DNA of 64,000 nt from NCBI GenBank assembly GCA_028284125.1, contig JANQSI010000016.1:62001-126000 (forward strand), given 5' to 3'. Shown piece by piece: positions 27,039 to 36,325 of this stretch. Position 1 is the first letter of the stretch. Each line of letters begins with the position of its first letter. The notes beneath the pieces were generated by a model that was not told the origin of the DNA, searched no databases, and saw only the letters and a program-made list of their open reading frames with translations. Source of the stretch: Cyclobacteriaceae bacterium (GTDB taxonomy: Bacteria > Bacteroidota > Bacteroidia > Cytophagales > Cyclobacteriaceae). A program made the translations under genes and the position numbers.

Positions 27039-28730
27039 TTACTCCCACAATGTTTTCTCACTTTGAATAGCTTCATCCCAATTGTAGAAAATCTCCCACC
27101 AATTGGTTATTATATAAGAATTCCCATCCTTACTATAAGGAATATTATTATCCATTCCTGGGATCGATTGAAACCAATAAATCAACCAACCTCCTTGTGC
27201 ATCACTCCCAACATCGTTATCCTTGGTCAAATCAATATATTTTTCCATTTTATTGAATGTTGGGAGTTGAACTGGAAGGGTTCTTGAAAATTTCCAGGTA
27301 GTGTTATTTACTTCTCTTTTCTCGCCTAAATTATCTGGTTTCCAATCTCCAATATCAGAAAGGATCGATTCTGAATTATCATAGTCATAATCATATTCAC
27401 CATTAGGCGGAAAATGAGTGTCGCCACTTCTACCAGTTTTTACAGCGCCCGTTAACATTGTCGTCCCTACGAATTTGTTCCAAAATACAAACTCTCCCTC
27501 TACTGTGTTTTTATCTATGAATGCCAATTGTGCTTCTATCTGATGGCCTCTGTTATGAAGGTTTTCTGCATACCACCTGTGAATAAAATTGCCATAAACA
27601 ACATAGGTTTTGTTATAGATAGGAAGGTCATCCGGAATTTTGTAGCTATTAGATATATCACCTGTGGAAGGGCTCGACATATTTGATTCCGGTATGGAAA
27701 GTGATTTAGAGTTAAACCACACTTCCTTTACACCCTCAACATTCACCAAATTTTCTAAATTAATCTTTTCGAAAACATCATAATAATCCGGATACCACCC
27801 TTCTTCACCATCCGATGGAACAGCTTGATCTGGATTTGGGACTTTGCTTATTTCATAGAAGGTGAACTCCTTTACTACTTTAATCCCAACATACGGTCGG
27901 ACATTATTACCATTAAATGTCCTGAACTTAGAACCTTCCTCAATTGAATACTTAGTTTTAATATCATTGGATATTATCCAATTTTTTACCTCGCTCAGCT
28001 CTAAATCTTCATAAATCTTATCACCATAATCTCTTATTGGAAACGTCTCTTGATTAACATGTAGTCCATTTTTTGTTGGCAAGTAGTTAATTATCACAAC
28101 AGGCACCAATAATTCATAATTGTCGGCAGGTGTTTGAAGAAAATCATGAGGAGTTACTTCTTCGTAATGATTAACATAAAGCTCCTCAGTAAGACTAAAG
28201 TTGTCATATGTGACTTCTACCTGCAAATCACCTGACTTAGCACCAACAATAGAGTTATCATCGAGAATGGTAACGTTATCAATATTGGAACTAACCCTTA
28301 CTTCACCTGACAAATCAACCTTCTCCCCATCCGAATAAGTCCCGAAAACGGAGTATTTATGTTTATTGGAAATCGTAATTGTATCGATTGAATTTTCAAT
28401 TGCAATTGACTCTATCGTAAGCTGATCTAGAATGCCTACTACGGATTTGTCGGAATTCATAACAATTGTCAATGGATTAGTCTGACCAGAGGCATCTCCT
28501 GTCCATTCCTTAAGGACAAAGCCGCTATTAAGACTCAATGATATCTCAACTGAAGTCCCCGCTTCATACTTTCCATTTGATGGAGAAATAGAACCTCCAT
28601 CAGGAAGATTCAGTGTCACATTTAACTCATACTCTACTACAGATTCATCAGTAGAACATCCATAATAAACACCACAAAATAGTAGTAGTAGGAACGACAG
28701 TTTCAGATGTTGTTTTTTGGAGATCAGCAT
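27039..28730 (-). CDS. Surface lipoprotein with an InlB-type repeat
   Basis: A 563-residue lipoprotein with lipobox Cys25 ('VYYGC'). Residues about 35-90 form a divergent InlB B-repeat-like domain ('GGSISPSNGKYEAGTSVEI', 'FVLKEWTGDASGQ'). Residues about 95-185 look like a bacterial Ig-like (Big2) domain ('FGTYSDGEKVDLSGEVRVS'). The C-terminal 370 residues are rich in Tyr, Trp and Asn and match no family I recognise. Probably exposed at the cell surface. It is convergent with the kinase gene. Confidence 0.75.
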   Translation of the reverse strand: MLISKKQHLKLSFLLLLFCGVYYGCSTDESVVEYELNVTLNLPDGGSISPSNGKYEAGTSVEISLSLNSGFVLKEWTGDASGQTNPLTIVMNSDKSVVGILDQLTIESIAIENSIDTITISNKHKYSVFGTYSDGEKVDLSGEVRVSSNIDNVTILDDNSIVGAKSGDLQVEVTYDNFSLTEELYVNHYEEVTPHDFLQTPADNYELLVPVVIINYLPTKNGLHVNQETFPIRDYGDKIYEDLELSEVKNWIISNDIKTKYSIEEGSKFRTFNGNNVRPYVGIKVVKEFTFYEISKVPNPDQAVPSDGEEGWYPDYYDVFEKINLENLVNVEGVKEVWFNSKSLSIPESNMSSPSTGDISNSYKIPDDLPIYNKTYVVYGNFIHRWYAENLHNRGHQIEAQLAFIDKNTVEGEFVFWNKFVGTTMLTGAVKTGRSGDTHFPPNGEYDYDYDNSESILSDIGDWKPDNLGEKREVNNTTWKFSRTLPVQLPTFNKMEKYIDLTKDNDVGSDAQGGWLIYWFQSIPGMDNNIPYSKDGNSYIITNWWEIFYNWDEAIQSEKTLWE

Positions 28731-28951
28731 GACTCAAGGTTTACATTTAGTGAGTAAAAAAAGACATGCAAAAATTAATCTTGAGCTAAGTCGAGTCTAC
28801 AAAAAGTTAACAACTACTTTTTTAAATCAGCAGAATTGAACTAAGGTTGAATGGATAGGATATGTCTACTCCATCTCAACAATTTTGTGATTGCTGTAAA
28901 GGCTATACTATAACTTGCACAATGTTGGTTTTATCTACTTACTAATTTTAA

Positions 28952-30028
28952 TTGAAATTCCTATTCATCGTTCAGGGCGAAGGTCGAGGGCACATGACCC
29001 AAGCAATATCACTGCACAGCATTTTGAGAAAAAATGGCCATGAGATCTGCCATGTCGTGGTTGGAAAAAGTAAGCGTAGAGAATTACCGCATTTTTTTTC
29101 AGATCAAATCCAATCTCCAATTCAGCAGCTTGACAGTCCCAATTTTGTGACGGATAAAAAAGGCAAGTCGGTCAAGGTTTTCCAATCCATATTTATCAAT
29201 CTACTCAAGCTTCGAACGTTTATAAAAAGCATCAACCGAATAGATGAGTTGGTCAAGAATGAGCAACCGGATGTCATCATCAACTTCTATGATTTTTTGG
29301 GAGGCCTCTATTACTTATTGAAAAAACCCAAAGCCAAACATGTTGTAATTGCTCATCAGTTTTTCGTGGCTCATCCAAGTTTTGATTTCCCAAAAGGACG
29401 TTTCTTCGATCGTTCATCTTTAATCCTTGGAAACAAACTGGCTGGCTATAAAGCTTCCAAAATATTAGCCCTTTCGTTCCAGGAACTTCCTGACACAAAG
29501 CGATTAACAATTGTTCCGCCTCTTTTAAGGAAAGAGATCAAATCACAAGTGGTTTCTCAACAAAATCACTTCCTGGTTTATATGGTTAATCATGGTTACG
29601 CCGAACAGGTAGAAAAATTTCATGCCAATCATCCTGACATTCCAATTCATTGCTTTTGGGATAAAAAAGGAGTGCCTGAAGAGTATAAAAAGGAAGAGAA
29701 CCTCACCTTTTATCAGCTAAATGATAAAAAGTTCATTGAATTCATGGCTAGTTGCCAGGGATACTTGACAACTGCCGGCTTTGAATCCGTTTGCGAAGCA
29801 ATGTTCATGGGCAAGCCTACCTTAATGGTTCCAGTTAAAGGACATTATGAACAAAGTTGTAATGCGGTGGACGCGACTAATGCCGGAGCTGGAATTTCCA
29901 GTGAATCTTTTGATCTCGAAAAATTGTTGTCCTATCTTCCGAAATATAAAAATGTCCAATCCACTTTTTCACAATGGTGCGAAAAGACCGAAGAGCTATT
30001 CATTCAAAACCTAACCAATGTTAATTAA
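28952..30028 (+). CDS. MJ1255-type glycosyltransferase (GT28-like)
   Basis: A 358-residue protein with the GT-B fold. The N-terminal 'FLFIVQGEGRGHMTQAISLHSILRKNGHEI' is typical of MurG-like (GT28) and Glyco_trans_1_3 proteins, and the C-terminal 'LTTAGFESVCEAMFMGKPTLMVPVKGHYEQSCNA' is the nucleotide-sugar binding and acceptor region. The start is a TTG at 28952, directly before the conserved KFLFIVQGEG opening. Acceptor unknown. It overlaps the bestrophin gene by 11 bp. Confidence 0.84.
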   Translation: MKFLFIVQGEGRGHMTQAISLHSILRKNGHEICHVVVGKSKRRELPHFFSDQIQSPIQQLDSPNFVTDKKGKSVKVFQSIFINLLKLRTFIKSINRIDELVKNEQPDVIINFYDFLGGLYYLLKKPKAKHVVIAHQFFVAHPSFDFPKGRFFDRSSLILGNKLAGYKASKILALSFQELPDTKRLTIVPPLLRKEIKSQVVSQQNHFLVYMVNHGYAEQVEKFHANHPDIPIHCFWDKKGVPEEYKKEENLTFYQLNDKKFIEFMASCQGYLTTAGFESVCEAMFMGKPTLMVPVKGHYEQSCNAVDATNAGAGISSESFDLEKLLSYLPKYKNVQSTFSQWCEKTEELFIQNLTNVN

Positions 30029-30977
30029 GTTTTCAGATAATCCATTCAAGCAAATTCTAGGGATCACTTTTTACAACAAAGGAAGTATCTCACTCTTTAT
30101 TCTGATTTCAGTATTAGCCACATTGCAATACGAATTTGCTGAAATTTACACGTTCAAACCTCTCGACTTGCCTGTTGTTCCTGTCAGTATTCTTGGCGGA
30201 GCACTTGCCATTTTTCTTGGTTTCAGAAACAATAGTGCCTACGACCGATGGTGGGAAGCCAGAAAAATATGGGGGGGAATCGTAAACGCAAGTCGAACAT
30301 TTGGAACATTTGTTATCTCTTATTCATCCATGAAATTCAGTGATCAAAAAAACTCTGAAAAGGAAATCAAGAAATGGAGAGAAGACCTGATTCATAGGCA
30401 CGTCGCTTGGCTTTATGCGTTAAAAATGCATCTCAGAAAACTGAATTACTGGGAACATCTTGAAAAATACCTCGCTGAAAGTGAAATTGAGGAATTAAGA
30501 AAATATCACAATAAACCTACTCAACTTCTTCATGCACAGAGTTTGAAAATTCAAGAAGGATACGAAAAGGAAATCATTGATAATTTCAGACATGTGGAAA
30601 TTGGCAATGTGATGAAAGAACTGATTCGACTTCAGGGAATGGCTGAAAGGATTAAAGGGACAATTTTTCCATACTATTACAATTATTTCACAACGGTATT
30701 TCTGTGGTTATTCATCATCTGTCTTCCACTTGCATTGGTTCCTGAAATGAGTTGGGGTGCAATCCCAATGTCAATTGCTATTTCGTTTGTTTTTACGATT
30801 CTCGAAAAAGCTGGTGCAACAACAGAAGATCCTTTTGAGGGTAGAGCTTCCGATACTCCCATTTCAACTATCACACGCAATATCGAGATTGACATGCTGG
30901 AGATGTTGAAAAGTAAGACAATTCCTGCGCCGGAAGAACCTAGAACAGGGAGATTCGGCGTTAGATACTTTGATTAA
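30018..30977 (+). CDS. Bestrophin-family ion channel
   Basis: A 319-residue membrane protein of the UPF0187/bestrophin family. The motif 'FRNNSAYDRWWEARKIWGGIVNASRTF' is the family signature near the pore. Bacterial homologues form pentameric cation or anion channels. The gene overlaps the glycosyltransferase gene and is followed after 12 bp by the uncharacterised gene at 30990, suggesting a three-gene operon. Confidence 0.88.
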   Translation: MLIKFSDNPFKQILGITFYNKGSISLFILISVLATLQYEFAEIYTFKPLDLPVVPVSILGGALAIFLGFRNNSAYDRWWEARKIWGGIVNASRTFGTFVISYSSMKFSDQKNSEKEIKKWREDLIHRHVAWLYALKMHLRKLNYWEHLEKYLAESEIEELRKYHNKPTQLLHAQSLKIQEGYEKEIIDNFRHVEIGNVMKELIRLQGMAERIKGTIFPYYYNYFTTVFLWLFIICLPLALVPEMSWGAIPMSIAISFVFTILEKAGATTEDPFEGRASDTPISTITRNIEIDMLEMLKSKTIPAPEEPRTGRFGVRYFD

Positions 30978-30989
30978 ACTGTATCAGCT

Positions 30990-32033
30990 ATGGCAATAAT
31001 CAGTAAAAAGAAAGAACCATTTCCCATAAGTAAGCATCTGCGAGCGTACTTGAAGAAATATGATCGTGAGATGGATCTTCCTGTTTTCTATGCTGATTTG
31101 TTACGCTATGACAATTCGATTCCATTATATGACAAGAATGGAAATGACACACTTTGGGAGACGATCTTTTTCGCACAAGGTGATATGGATCAGATCTACA
31201 AAGCACTAAAAAAAGTGTATGCGATCATCAAAGCTGACGGAGATCTATCCGTCATGGATCACCTCATCATCGATCGGGTGGACCTTTGCATGTATGGGAA
31301 TACACAACCTATCAGGATCCGGGTCGTCAATCAAATCAACGACAACTTTGATTACTTCTATGTAAAAAATGCGGATGCTTCTCGTATTTATGGGCTTGAA
31401 TTAGAGCATTTGCTTTCTCCAAACAAGCTAAGCTATGTGGTGAATCGTGAGACGATTATTGAAGAACACATTGTTGGTGTTCCCGCTGAACTTTTCATCA
31501 AAAAATACCTGAATCACCCCAATACGAATGAAATCAGATTGTCAAAAGAGTTTGTGAAATTCAATGAGCGATGCTTTGTAAGACTTCTGGGTGATATGCA
31601 TTCAAGCAATTTTGTAGTAGATATTACGCCCGATTTTGAAGATGTCGAATACCGATTAAGAGCTATCGACTTTGATCAACAATCCTACGAAGGTAGACGC
31701 GCGATTTATCTTCCTCAATATTACACACAAAACAATCCCATCATTAAAGTCGGGTTGAAGCATCTAACCGCAGAAACAGTGAAGCAATATCAGCGAGAAG
31801 AACGATCCAATATCGCTAATCGCATGAAAGTGGAACGAACCCGAATCGACGATTTATTAAAGGCGATGAAGCACGAAAAACTTTCCAAGCCTGAACATAT
31901 CAATAAGCTCAAAAAAGAACTGGCGAATTTTTATGAAGACGATGATTTTCTTGAATGCAAAAACATGGGTGAACTCGTTTCATTAAGCCTGGAAATGCTT
32001 CTTCGAAAGCCAAGTTTGTATAAGGAATATTAA
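30990..32033 (+). CDS. Uncharacterised protein with protein-kinase-like motifs
   Basis: A 347-residue cytoplasmic protein with no family name that I recognise. It has the layout of an APH/protein-kinase-like fold: Lys126 in 'FYVKNAD' (beta-3 lysine), Glu137 or Glu139 in 'LELEHLL' (helix C), hinge-like 'TIIEEHIVGVP' (155-165), catalytic loop 'GDMHSSN' (Asp202, Asn207) and metal loop 'IDFDQQ' (Asp227, in the DFG position). Residues 250-347 are helical and charged. All these matches are my reading, not a database result. It could phosphorylate a small molecule or a protein. Co-located with bestrophin, in the same operon. Confidence 0.6.
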   Translation: MAIISKKKEPFPISKHLRAYLKKYDREMDLPVFYADLLRYDNSIPLYDKNGNDTLWETIFFAQGDMDQIYKALKKVYAIIKADGDLSVMDHLIIDRVDLCMYGNTQPIRIRVVNQINDNFDYFYVKNADASRIYGLELEHLLSPNKLSYVVNRETIIEEHIVGVPAELFIKKYLNHPNTNEIRLSKEFVKFNERCFVRLLGDMHSSNFVVDITPDFEDVEYRLRAIDFDQQSYEGRRAIYLPQYYTQNNPIIKVGLKHLTAETVKQYQREERSNIANRMKVERTRIDDLLKAMKHEKLSKPEHINKLKKELANFYEDDDFLECKNMGELVSLSLEMLLRKPSLYKEY

Positions 32034-32066
32034 ACTAACGCGAGTTTGATATGAATAACAGAAATA

Positions 32067-32136
32067 TCCCCTTGAGGGGATTATAGGGGTGTTCTTGAAA
32101 TGATAAAACACCCTCCTAACCTCCCTCAAGGGAGGA
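32067..32136. repeat. Imperfect inverted repeat of the CCCTTGAGGG type
   Basis: Two related arms face each other, one with the core CCCCTTGAGGGG near 32068-32079 followed by ATTATAGGGGTGTT, the other with CCTCCCTTGAGG-type complement at 32113-32136. They share the elements GGGTGTT and TTGAGGG. Such elements occur many times in Bacteroidetes genomes. Here it sits between the convergent ends of the genes at 30990 and 32204, and could act as a bidirectional terminator. Confidence 0.65.
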
Positions 32137-32203
32137 ATTCCAACGGAAAATTGAGCTCAGATTATCAAACGTATGATTCCAATTTTCTCAGTCAAACTCA
32201 AGC

Positions 32204-33706
32204 TTAACCTAAAGCGGCAGAATAGCTAGGCAACAAAAACTGAAATGTACTCCCTTCATTTGGTTTGCTGATGACCTGAATACTACTGTTATGTAGTTCC
32301 ATGATCTTTTTGACGATAGCTAAACCAAGTCCAACACCGTCGGCTTTAGATTCTTTCCTTGCCTGGCGATATCGATCAAAAATGTATGCTTGATCCTTTT
32401 CATTGATCCCCGGTCCGTTATCCGAAACAGCGACTTGAACATCTTTATCGTTCACTGAAACATCCAGGGAAACTTCACCATTTTTCGGAGCAAACTTTAA
32501 TGCATTATCCAACAGGTTTTGAATGACACGCTCAACTAAACCAATGTCAGCAAAAACCAATGGAGTGTTATTAATCGCATTTACTTTGATATCAATGTTC
32601 TTTTCTGAAGCGAGTATTTGATATTTGGCAACCAAATCCATAGCCAAATCGGTTATTGAAAACGGTTCTTTCAAAGGCTTCACCTGATCCGCTTCGAGCT
32701 TCGAATACTCAAATAATTGAGCTACTAGTTTTGATAGCTTTTCCGAACTCCCTTTAATGATCTCCAAATATTTATCCTTCTCTGCTTCATCCAGTTTATC
32801 CTTCTTCATCTGCAGTGTTTCCACATAGCCATGAATGATTGAGAGTGGAGTTCTTAGATCGTGAGAAACGTTAGCAATCAATTCGCGACGCAATACATCG
32901 ACCGACTTTATTTCCTCCATATTTCTGGAAATCGTATCCGCCATTTCATTGAAATTGGTAGCAAGAACAGAAAGATCCGTTTTTTCCGGTTCTTCAATCC
33001 TGATGTCCATGTCGCCTTCCCTGAACCGCTTAACAGTTTGGATGACTGATCTTAGGTTTTTCGTTAAGAACCAAAAACTGGTCAGTCCAAGAGCCAAAAC
33101 AAACAGCATGGTCAAAAGTGAAGCACCGACCCCAAGCTTCATGAAATAGTCAGAAAGAAGTGAGCTGGCCACATTATCAAGCTCTTGGCCAGCTAGTACG
33201 ATGTAGATATAGCCTTCTCGCCCATTACTTTCAAATTTTGCTGAAGAAAAGATTTTCTGTTCACCTCTATTTCTTGGATCGTCACCAAGAATGTATCGAT
33301 CTCCTTGACAGGCAATGAATTCCTGTATGGGCTCCAAGTCAACATATTGAACAGGATTTGTTGGGTCGTCATGCTTGAGAACAACCGAATAAAGAACAGC
33401 ACCAAGACTGTCTAACAAATACACTTCAATCCCTCGATTAACAGCCATCATGTCGTGCATCAAATCTCCAAAGAGAGGTTTATTCACTGAACCATCATCC
33501 AAAAACGGAGAGGCGCCATTAAACTTTTCTTCAATCAAATGATTGGCTAGTTGAGCGTTTAGCTTTTGTGATCTTTCTTCAAAATGTTTATTAGTGAGAT
33601 AAACAGAAATAAGGATATAAGAAGTACCCATCAATACCACAAGGAAGAAAAATGCAAAACCTAATTTTTTGATCAGTCGGTTACTGAGTGTTTTATCCTT
33701 TTTCAT
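32204..33706 (-). CDS. HAMP-domain sensor histidine kinase
   Basis: A 500-residue membrane kinase: transmembrane helix 1 (about 14-37), a periplasmic domain of about 150 residues, helix 2 (about 192-215), HAMP (about 215-265), HisKA with His282 in 'ANVSHDLRTP', and HATPase with 'NLLDNALKFAPKNG' and 'DNGPGI', 'GVGLGLAIVKKIM'. It overlaps its regulator gene by ATGA. The sensor domain binds an unidentified periplasmic signal. This is the usual OmpR-type pair arrangement with the regulator first. Confidence 0.92.
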   Translation of the reverse strand: MKKDKTLSNRLIKKLGFAFFFLVVLMGTSYILISVYLTNKHFEERSQKLNAQLANHLIEEKFNGASPFLDDGSVNKPLFGDLMHDMMAVNRGIEVYLLDSLGAVLYSVVLKHDDPTNPVQYVDLEPIQEFIACQGDRYILGDDPRNRGEQKIFSSAKFESNGREGYIYIVLAGQELDNVASSLLSDYFMKLGVGASLLTMLFVLALGLTSFWFLTKNLRSVIQTVKRFREGDMDIRIEEPEKTDLSVLATNFNEMADTISRNMEEIKSVDVLRRELIANVSHDLRTPLSIIHGYVETLQMKKDKLDEAEKDKYLEIIKGSSEKLSKLVAQLFEYSKLEADQVKPLKEPFSITDLAMDLVAKYQILASEKNIDIKVNAINNTPLVFADIGLVERVIQNLLDNALKFAPKNGEVSLDVSVNDKDVQVAVSDNGPGINEKDQAYIFDRYRQARKESKADGVGLGLAIVKKIMELHNSSIQVISKPNEGSTFQFLLPSYSAALG

Positions 33707-34401
33707 AATTCTTCATTGAATTTGTATCCAACTCCCCAGGTCGTCAGAATAAATTTCGGCTCGTTCATGTCAGGTTCAATTTTCGCTCTGAGCCTATTAA
33801 TATGAGAATTGACAGTATGTTCATAGCCATCAAAATCATAACCCCATATGATTCTCAGCAGATCGCTTCGCGAATAGCTTTTCCCAGGATGAGAAGCCAT
33901 GAGCACAAGTAGTTCAAATTCTTTCGGTGAAAGCTCGATTTTCTTTCCCGCCACTCCTACTTTTCTCTTTTCCACACTTATAGAAAGATCATCGAAACTC
34001 ATTTCTGAGACAGATTCAGTATTTAGGCTTTCCTGAATAAGTTTTGTACGTCTAAAAATTGCTTTTACTCTTGCGATAAATTCTCGAACACTAAATGGCT
34101 TAGTGATGTAATCATCTGCTCCTACTTCCAATCCAATCACTCGATCGATCTCCTCAGATTTAGCAGTAAGCATAATAATTGGGGTGTTTTGAACAGCTCG
34201 GATTTTTTGACAAACCTCAATACCATCCATCGATGGAAGAGAGATATCTAAAATGACCAAATCTGGCTTTTGATCGAGTGCCAAATCCAATCCTTTTTTT
34301 CCATCCATCGCTTTGGTCACAGTGCAGGACAAGTCTTCCAGGTGAATTTCCAACAGATTTATGATCTCAGGATCGTCCTCAATTATCAGTACTTCCTTCA
34401 T
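33703..34401 (-). CDS. OmpR/PhoB-family response regulator
   Basis: A 232-residue regulator: receiver domain with Asp52 in 'LVILDISLPSMDG' and Lys101 in 'DDYITKPF', then a C-terminal winged helix ('ELSPKEFELLVLMASHPGKSY', 'TVNSHINRLRAKI'). It is transcribed with the kinase gene at 32204-33706, whose start overlaps its stop. It is divergent from the lipoprotein gene at 34634, across a 232-bp gap, which makes that gene a natural candidate target. Confidence 0.93.
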   Translation of the reverse strand: MKEVLIIEDDPEIINLLEIHLEDLSCTVTKAMDGKKGLDLALDQKPDLVILDISLPSMDGIEVCQKIRAVQNTPIIMLTAKSEEIDRVIGLEVGADDYITKPFSVREFIARVKAIFRRTKLIQESLNTESVSEMSFDDLSISVEKRKVGVAGKKIELSPKEFELLVLMASHPGKSYSRSDLLRIIWGYDFDGYEHTVNSHINRLRAKIEPDMNEPKFILTTWGVGYKFNEEL

Positions 34402-34566
34402 TTCAAATACGAATCAACGCAAAACTTATCACAGAAGTATCACAATAGAATATCAAAACCTCAGCAATGCATTGGTTGGTCTTCATAATTACAATCGTAC
34501 TGTCTATAAATAGCTGAATTCCAACATATTACGATCGTGATACATGGTATTGAAAATGTTAATTCT

Positions 34567-34583
34567 TTGTGATCATTTCACAA
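34567..34583. promoter_or_regulatory. CRP-like palindrome upstream of a lipoprotein gene
   Basis: Exact 6-bp arms TTGTGA and TCACAA around a 5-bp centre, 51 bp upstream of the ATG at 34634. It looks like a Crp/Fnr-type half-site pair, but the spacing is 5 instead of the 6 bp of E. coli CRP sites. An operator in the divergent region is possible. Confidence 0.35.
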
Positions 34584-34633
34584 TATCTCAACCGTTGATT
34601 TGTGTTCAAGAAACATGTAAAAATTTCAATGAA

Positions 34634-36205
34634 ATGAGAAAACTATTCGAAAAACCGATTTTGATCTTAGCAGCACTGAGCTTAATTCTGGCAAGCTGTG
34701 GAGATGATGATGGAACGACCATTACTCCTAATGGCGGAACTATTTCTGGAGGTCCTTTCACGTTTGTGGTAGATGGCACTCCTGATATGGTAAGTGGAAT
34801 TACAGTTGACGATACTGATGTGGCTGGAACCAATAGCACCTGGGTAATCACAGATGACCAGAACAATATTTTAGGATTGCCTGCAACTTTGACAGACTTG
34901 GAAGCAGTAGATTTTGACGGTGCAGGTGCAGGTGTTTGTTTTATCTGGTATTTGCGATATGAAGAAGGTCTAACTGGATTAGAGATGGGGATGAATACAA
35001 GTGGACTGGATGGATCTTTTGACTTGTCAAACTCTATCACAGTAACCAGAAATGCATTGAATGCGGGAACATTGACTGGTGGTCCATACACATTTGTGGT
35101 AGACGATCAAGTTGACAATGTCTCTAATATTGAAATCGACAATTCATCTGCCTTTGGTGCTAACAGTACCTGGTTAATCACCGACGAAGATGGTGTAATC
35201 CTAGGCATGCCAGGAACACTTGAGGCAGTTGAAGGTGTTGATTTTAATGATGCCGGAGTTGGCGTTTGCTTCATTTACTACGCAAGGTTTGGAGATGCTT
35301 TGACTGGACTGGCTGTAGATGCAGACATTGATGATCTAAATATGGATCATATCGCACTATCTAATTCTGTAACCGTAAACAGAGTCGAAGGAGCAAGTGT
35401 TACGATTGAGATTTCCGGTCTTGAAGATTTAGGAGATGACTTTGTGTACGAAGGATGGGTATTGGTTGATGGGACGCCAGTTACAACAGGTGTTTTCACG
35501 GTAAATGAATCTGGTGAGCTTTCGAAAACTACTTTCTACGCTGCTAAGACAGATGTTGACGCTGCAACTAAGTTTATCTTAACCATTGAGCCAGCGGTGG
35601 ATGAGGACCCTGCACCTTCAGCACAGAAATTGATTGCTGGAGATTTTTCTGCAGATGTTGCAACGCTATCCACTGGAACTGCTCCTGCGGTTGGAGATTT
35701 CTCAAATGCAGCTGGAACTTATTTCCTGAGAACTCCAACCGATGAAGCGGATGGTGTTAACAACGGAAATGACGAATATGGAATTTGGTTCGGAACTCCT
35801 GGAGCTCCTCCGACAGCTAATTTCACACTTCCAACTTTAGAAGAAGGATGGGTGTATGAAGGATGGTTGGTAACAGAAAATGGCCCGCTTTCAACAGGAA
35901 CTTTCACGGATTTCGGTGCAGTCGACAGTGGAAATCCATTCAGCAGTGCAATCAATAATGTAGGTCCTCCAGTACCAGGAGAAGATTTCTTTGTTGCTCC
36001 AGAAGGATCTTTGGATACTTTCCCAATTGATATGAGAGGCAAAACAGTGGTGATTTCCGTAGAGCCAGTGCCTGACAATAGCACAGCGCCATTCCTTTTG
36101 AAGCCACTTCTTTCCATGATTGCGGCTGATGCAGCAACAGCTCCTACTGCCCATGACTTTGGACAAAACTTGGGTTCTCTACCTACTGGAACGGCAACTA
36201 GATAA
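34634..36205 (+). CDS. Lipoprotein with duplicated domains and RskA-like repeats
   Basis: A 523-residue lipoprotein from the ATG at 34634, which gives a canonical signal peptide with lipobox Cys22 (LASC); the upstream in-frame ATG at 34544 would add 30 residues with no signal function. Two tandem copies of an approximately 105-residue domain (about 40-145 and 145-255) share 'GPFTFVVD/GPYTFVVD', 'NSTWVITD/NSTWLITD' and 'GVCFIWY/GVCFIYY'. Two further tandem segments (about 265-380 and 395-520) share 'VYEGWLV/VYEGWVLVDG' and 'TGTFT/TGVFT', similar to the anti-sigma-K (RskA) C-terminal domain. Low-pI and Asp-rich. Surface role unknown. Confidence 0.78.
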   Translation: MRKLFEKPILILAALSLILASCGDDDGTTITPNGGTISGGPFTFVVDGTPDMVSGITVDDTDVAGTNSTWVITDDQNNILGLPATLTDLEAVDFDGAGAGVCFIWYLRYEEGLTGLEMGMNTSGLDGSFDLSNSITVTRNALNAGTLTGGPYTFVVDDQVDNVSNIEIDNSSAFGANSTWLITDEDGVILGMPGTLEAVEGVDFNDAGVGVCFIYYARFGDALTGLAVDADIDDLNMDHIALSNSVTVNRVEGASVTIEISGLEDLGDDFVYEGWVLVDGTPVTTGVFTVNESGELSKTTFYAAKTDVDAATKFILTIEPAVDEDPAPSAQKLIAGDFSADVATLSTGTAPAVGDFSNAAGTYFLRTPTDEADGVNNGNDEYGIWFGTPGAPPTANFTLPTLEEGWVYEGWLVTENGPLSTGTFTDFGAVDSGNPFSSAINNVGPPVPGEDFFVAPEGSLDTFPIDMRGKTVVISVEPVPDNSTAPFLLKPLLSMIAADAATAPTAHDFGQNLGSLPTGTATR

Positions 36206-36297
36206 AAATAGAAAATAGGTGATGTGATAACTATGTTTCGGCGAGTCTTCCTTACAGGTAGAGTTTAATAGGTAATTATGGGAAACTCGCTATTTAG

Positions 36298-36325
36298 CCC
36301 CGGTGTTCAAACATCGGGGTTTTCT
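36298..36325 (+). terminator. Intrinsic terminator after the lipoprotein gene
   Basis: An 8-bp stem (CCCCGGTG at 36298-36305 pairing with CATCGGGG at 36312-36319, one G-U pair) with a 6-nt loop and a TTTTCT tail. It acts on the plus strand and ends at the stop codon of the convergent gene. Upstream, a longer imperfect hairpin (about 36241-36290, arms GCGAGT.. and ..ACTCGC) precedes it. Confidence 0.7.

Noticed and set aside
34544-34633. Longer start (ATG 34544) for the repeat lipoprotein
   Set aside because: The added 30 residues interrupt the signal peptide, while the ATG at 34634 gives a standard lipoprotein signal.
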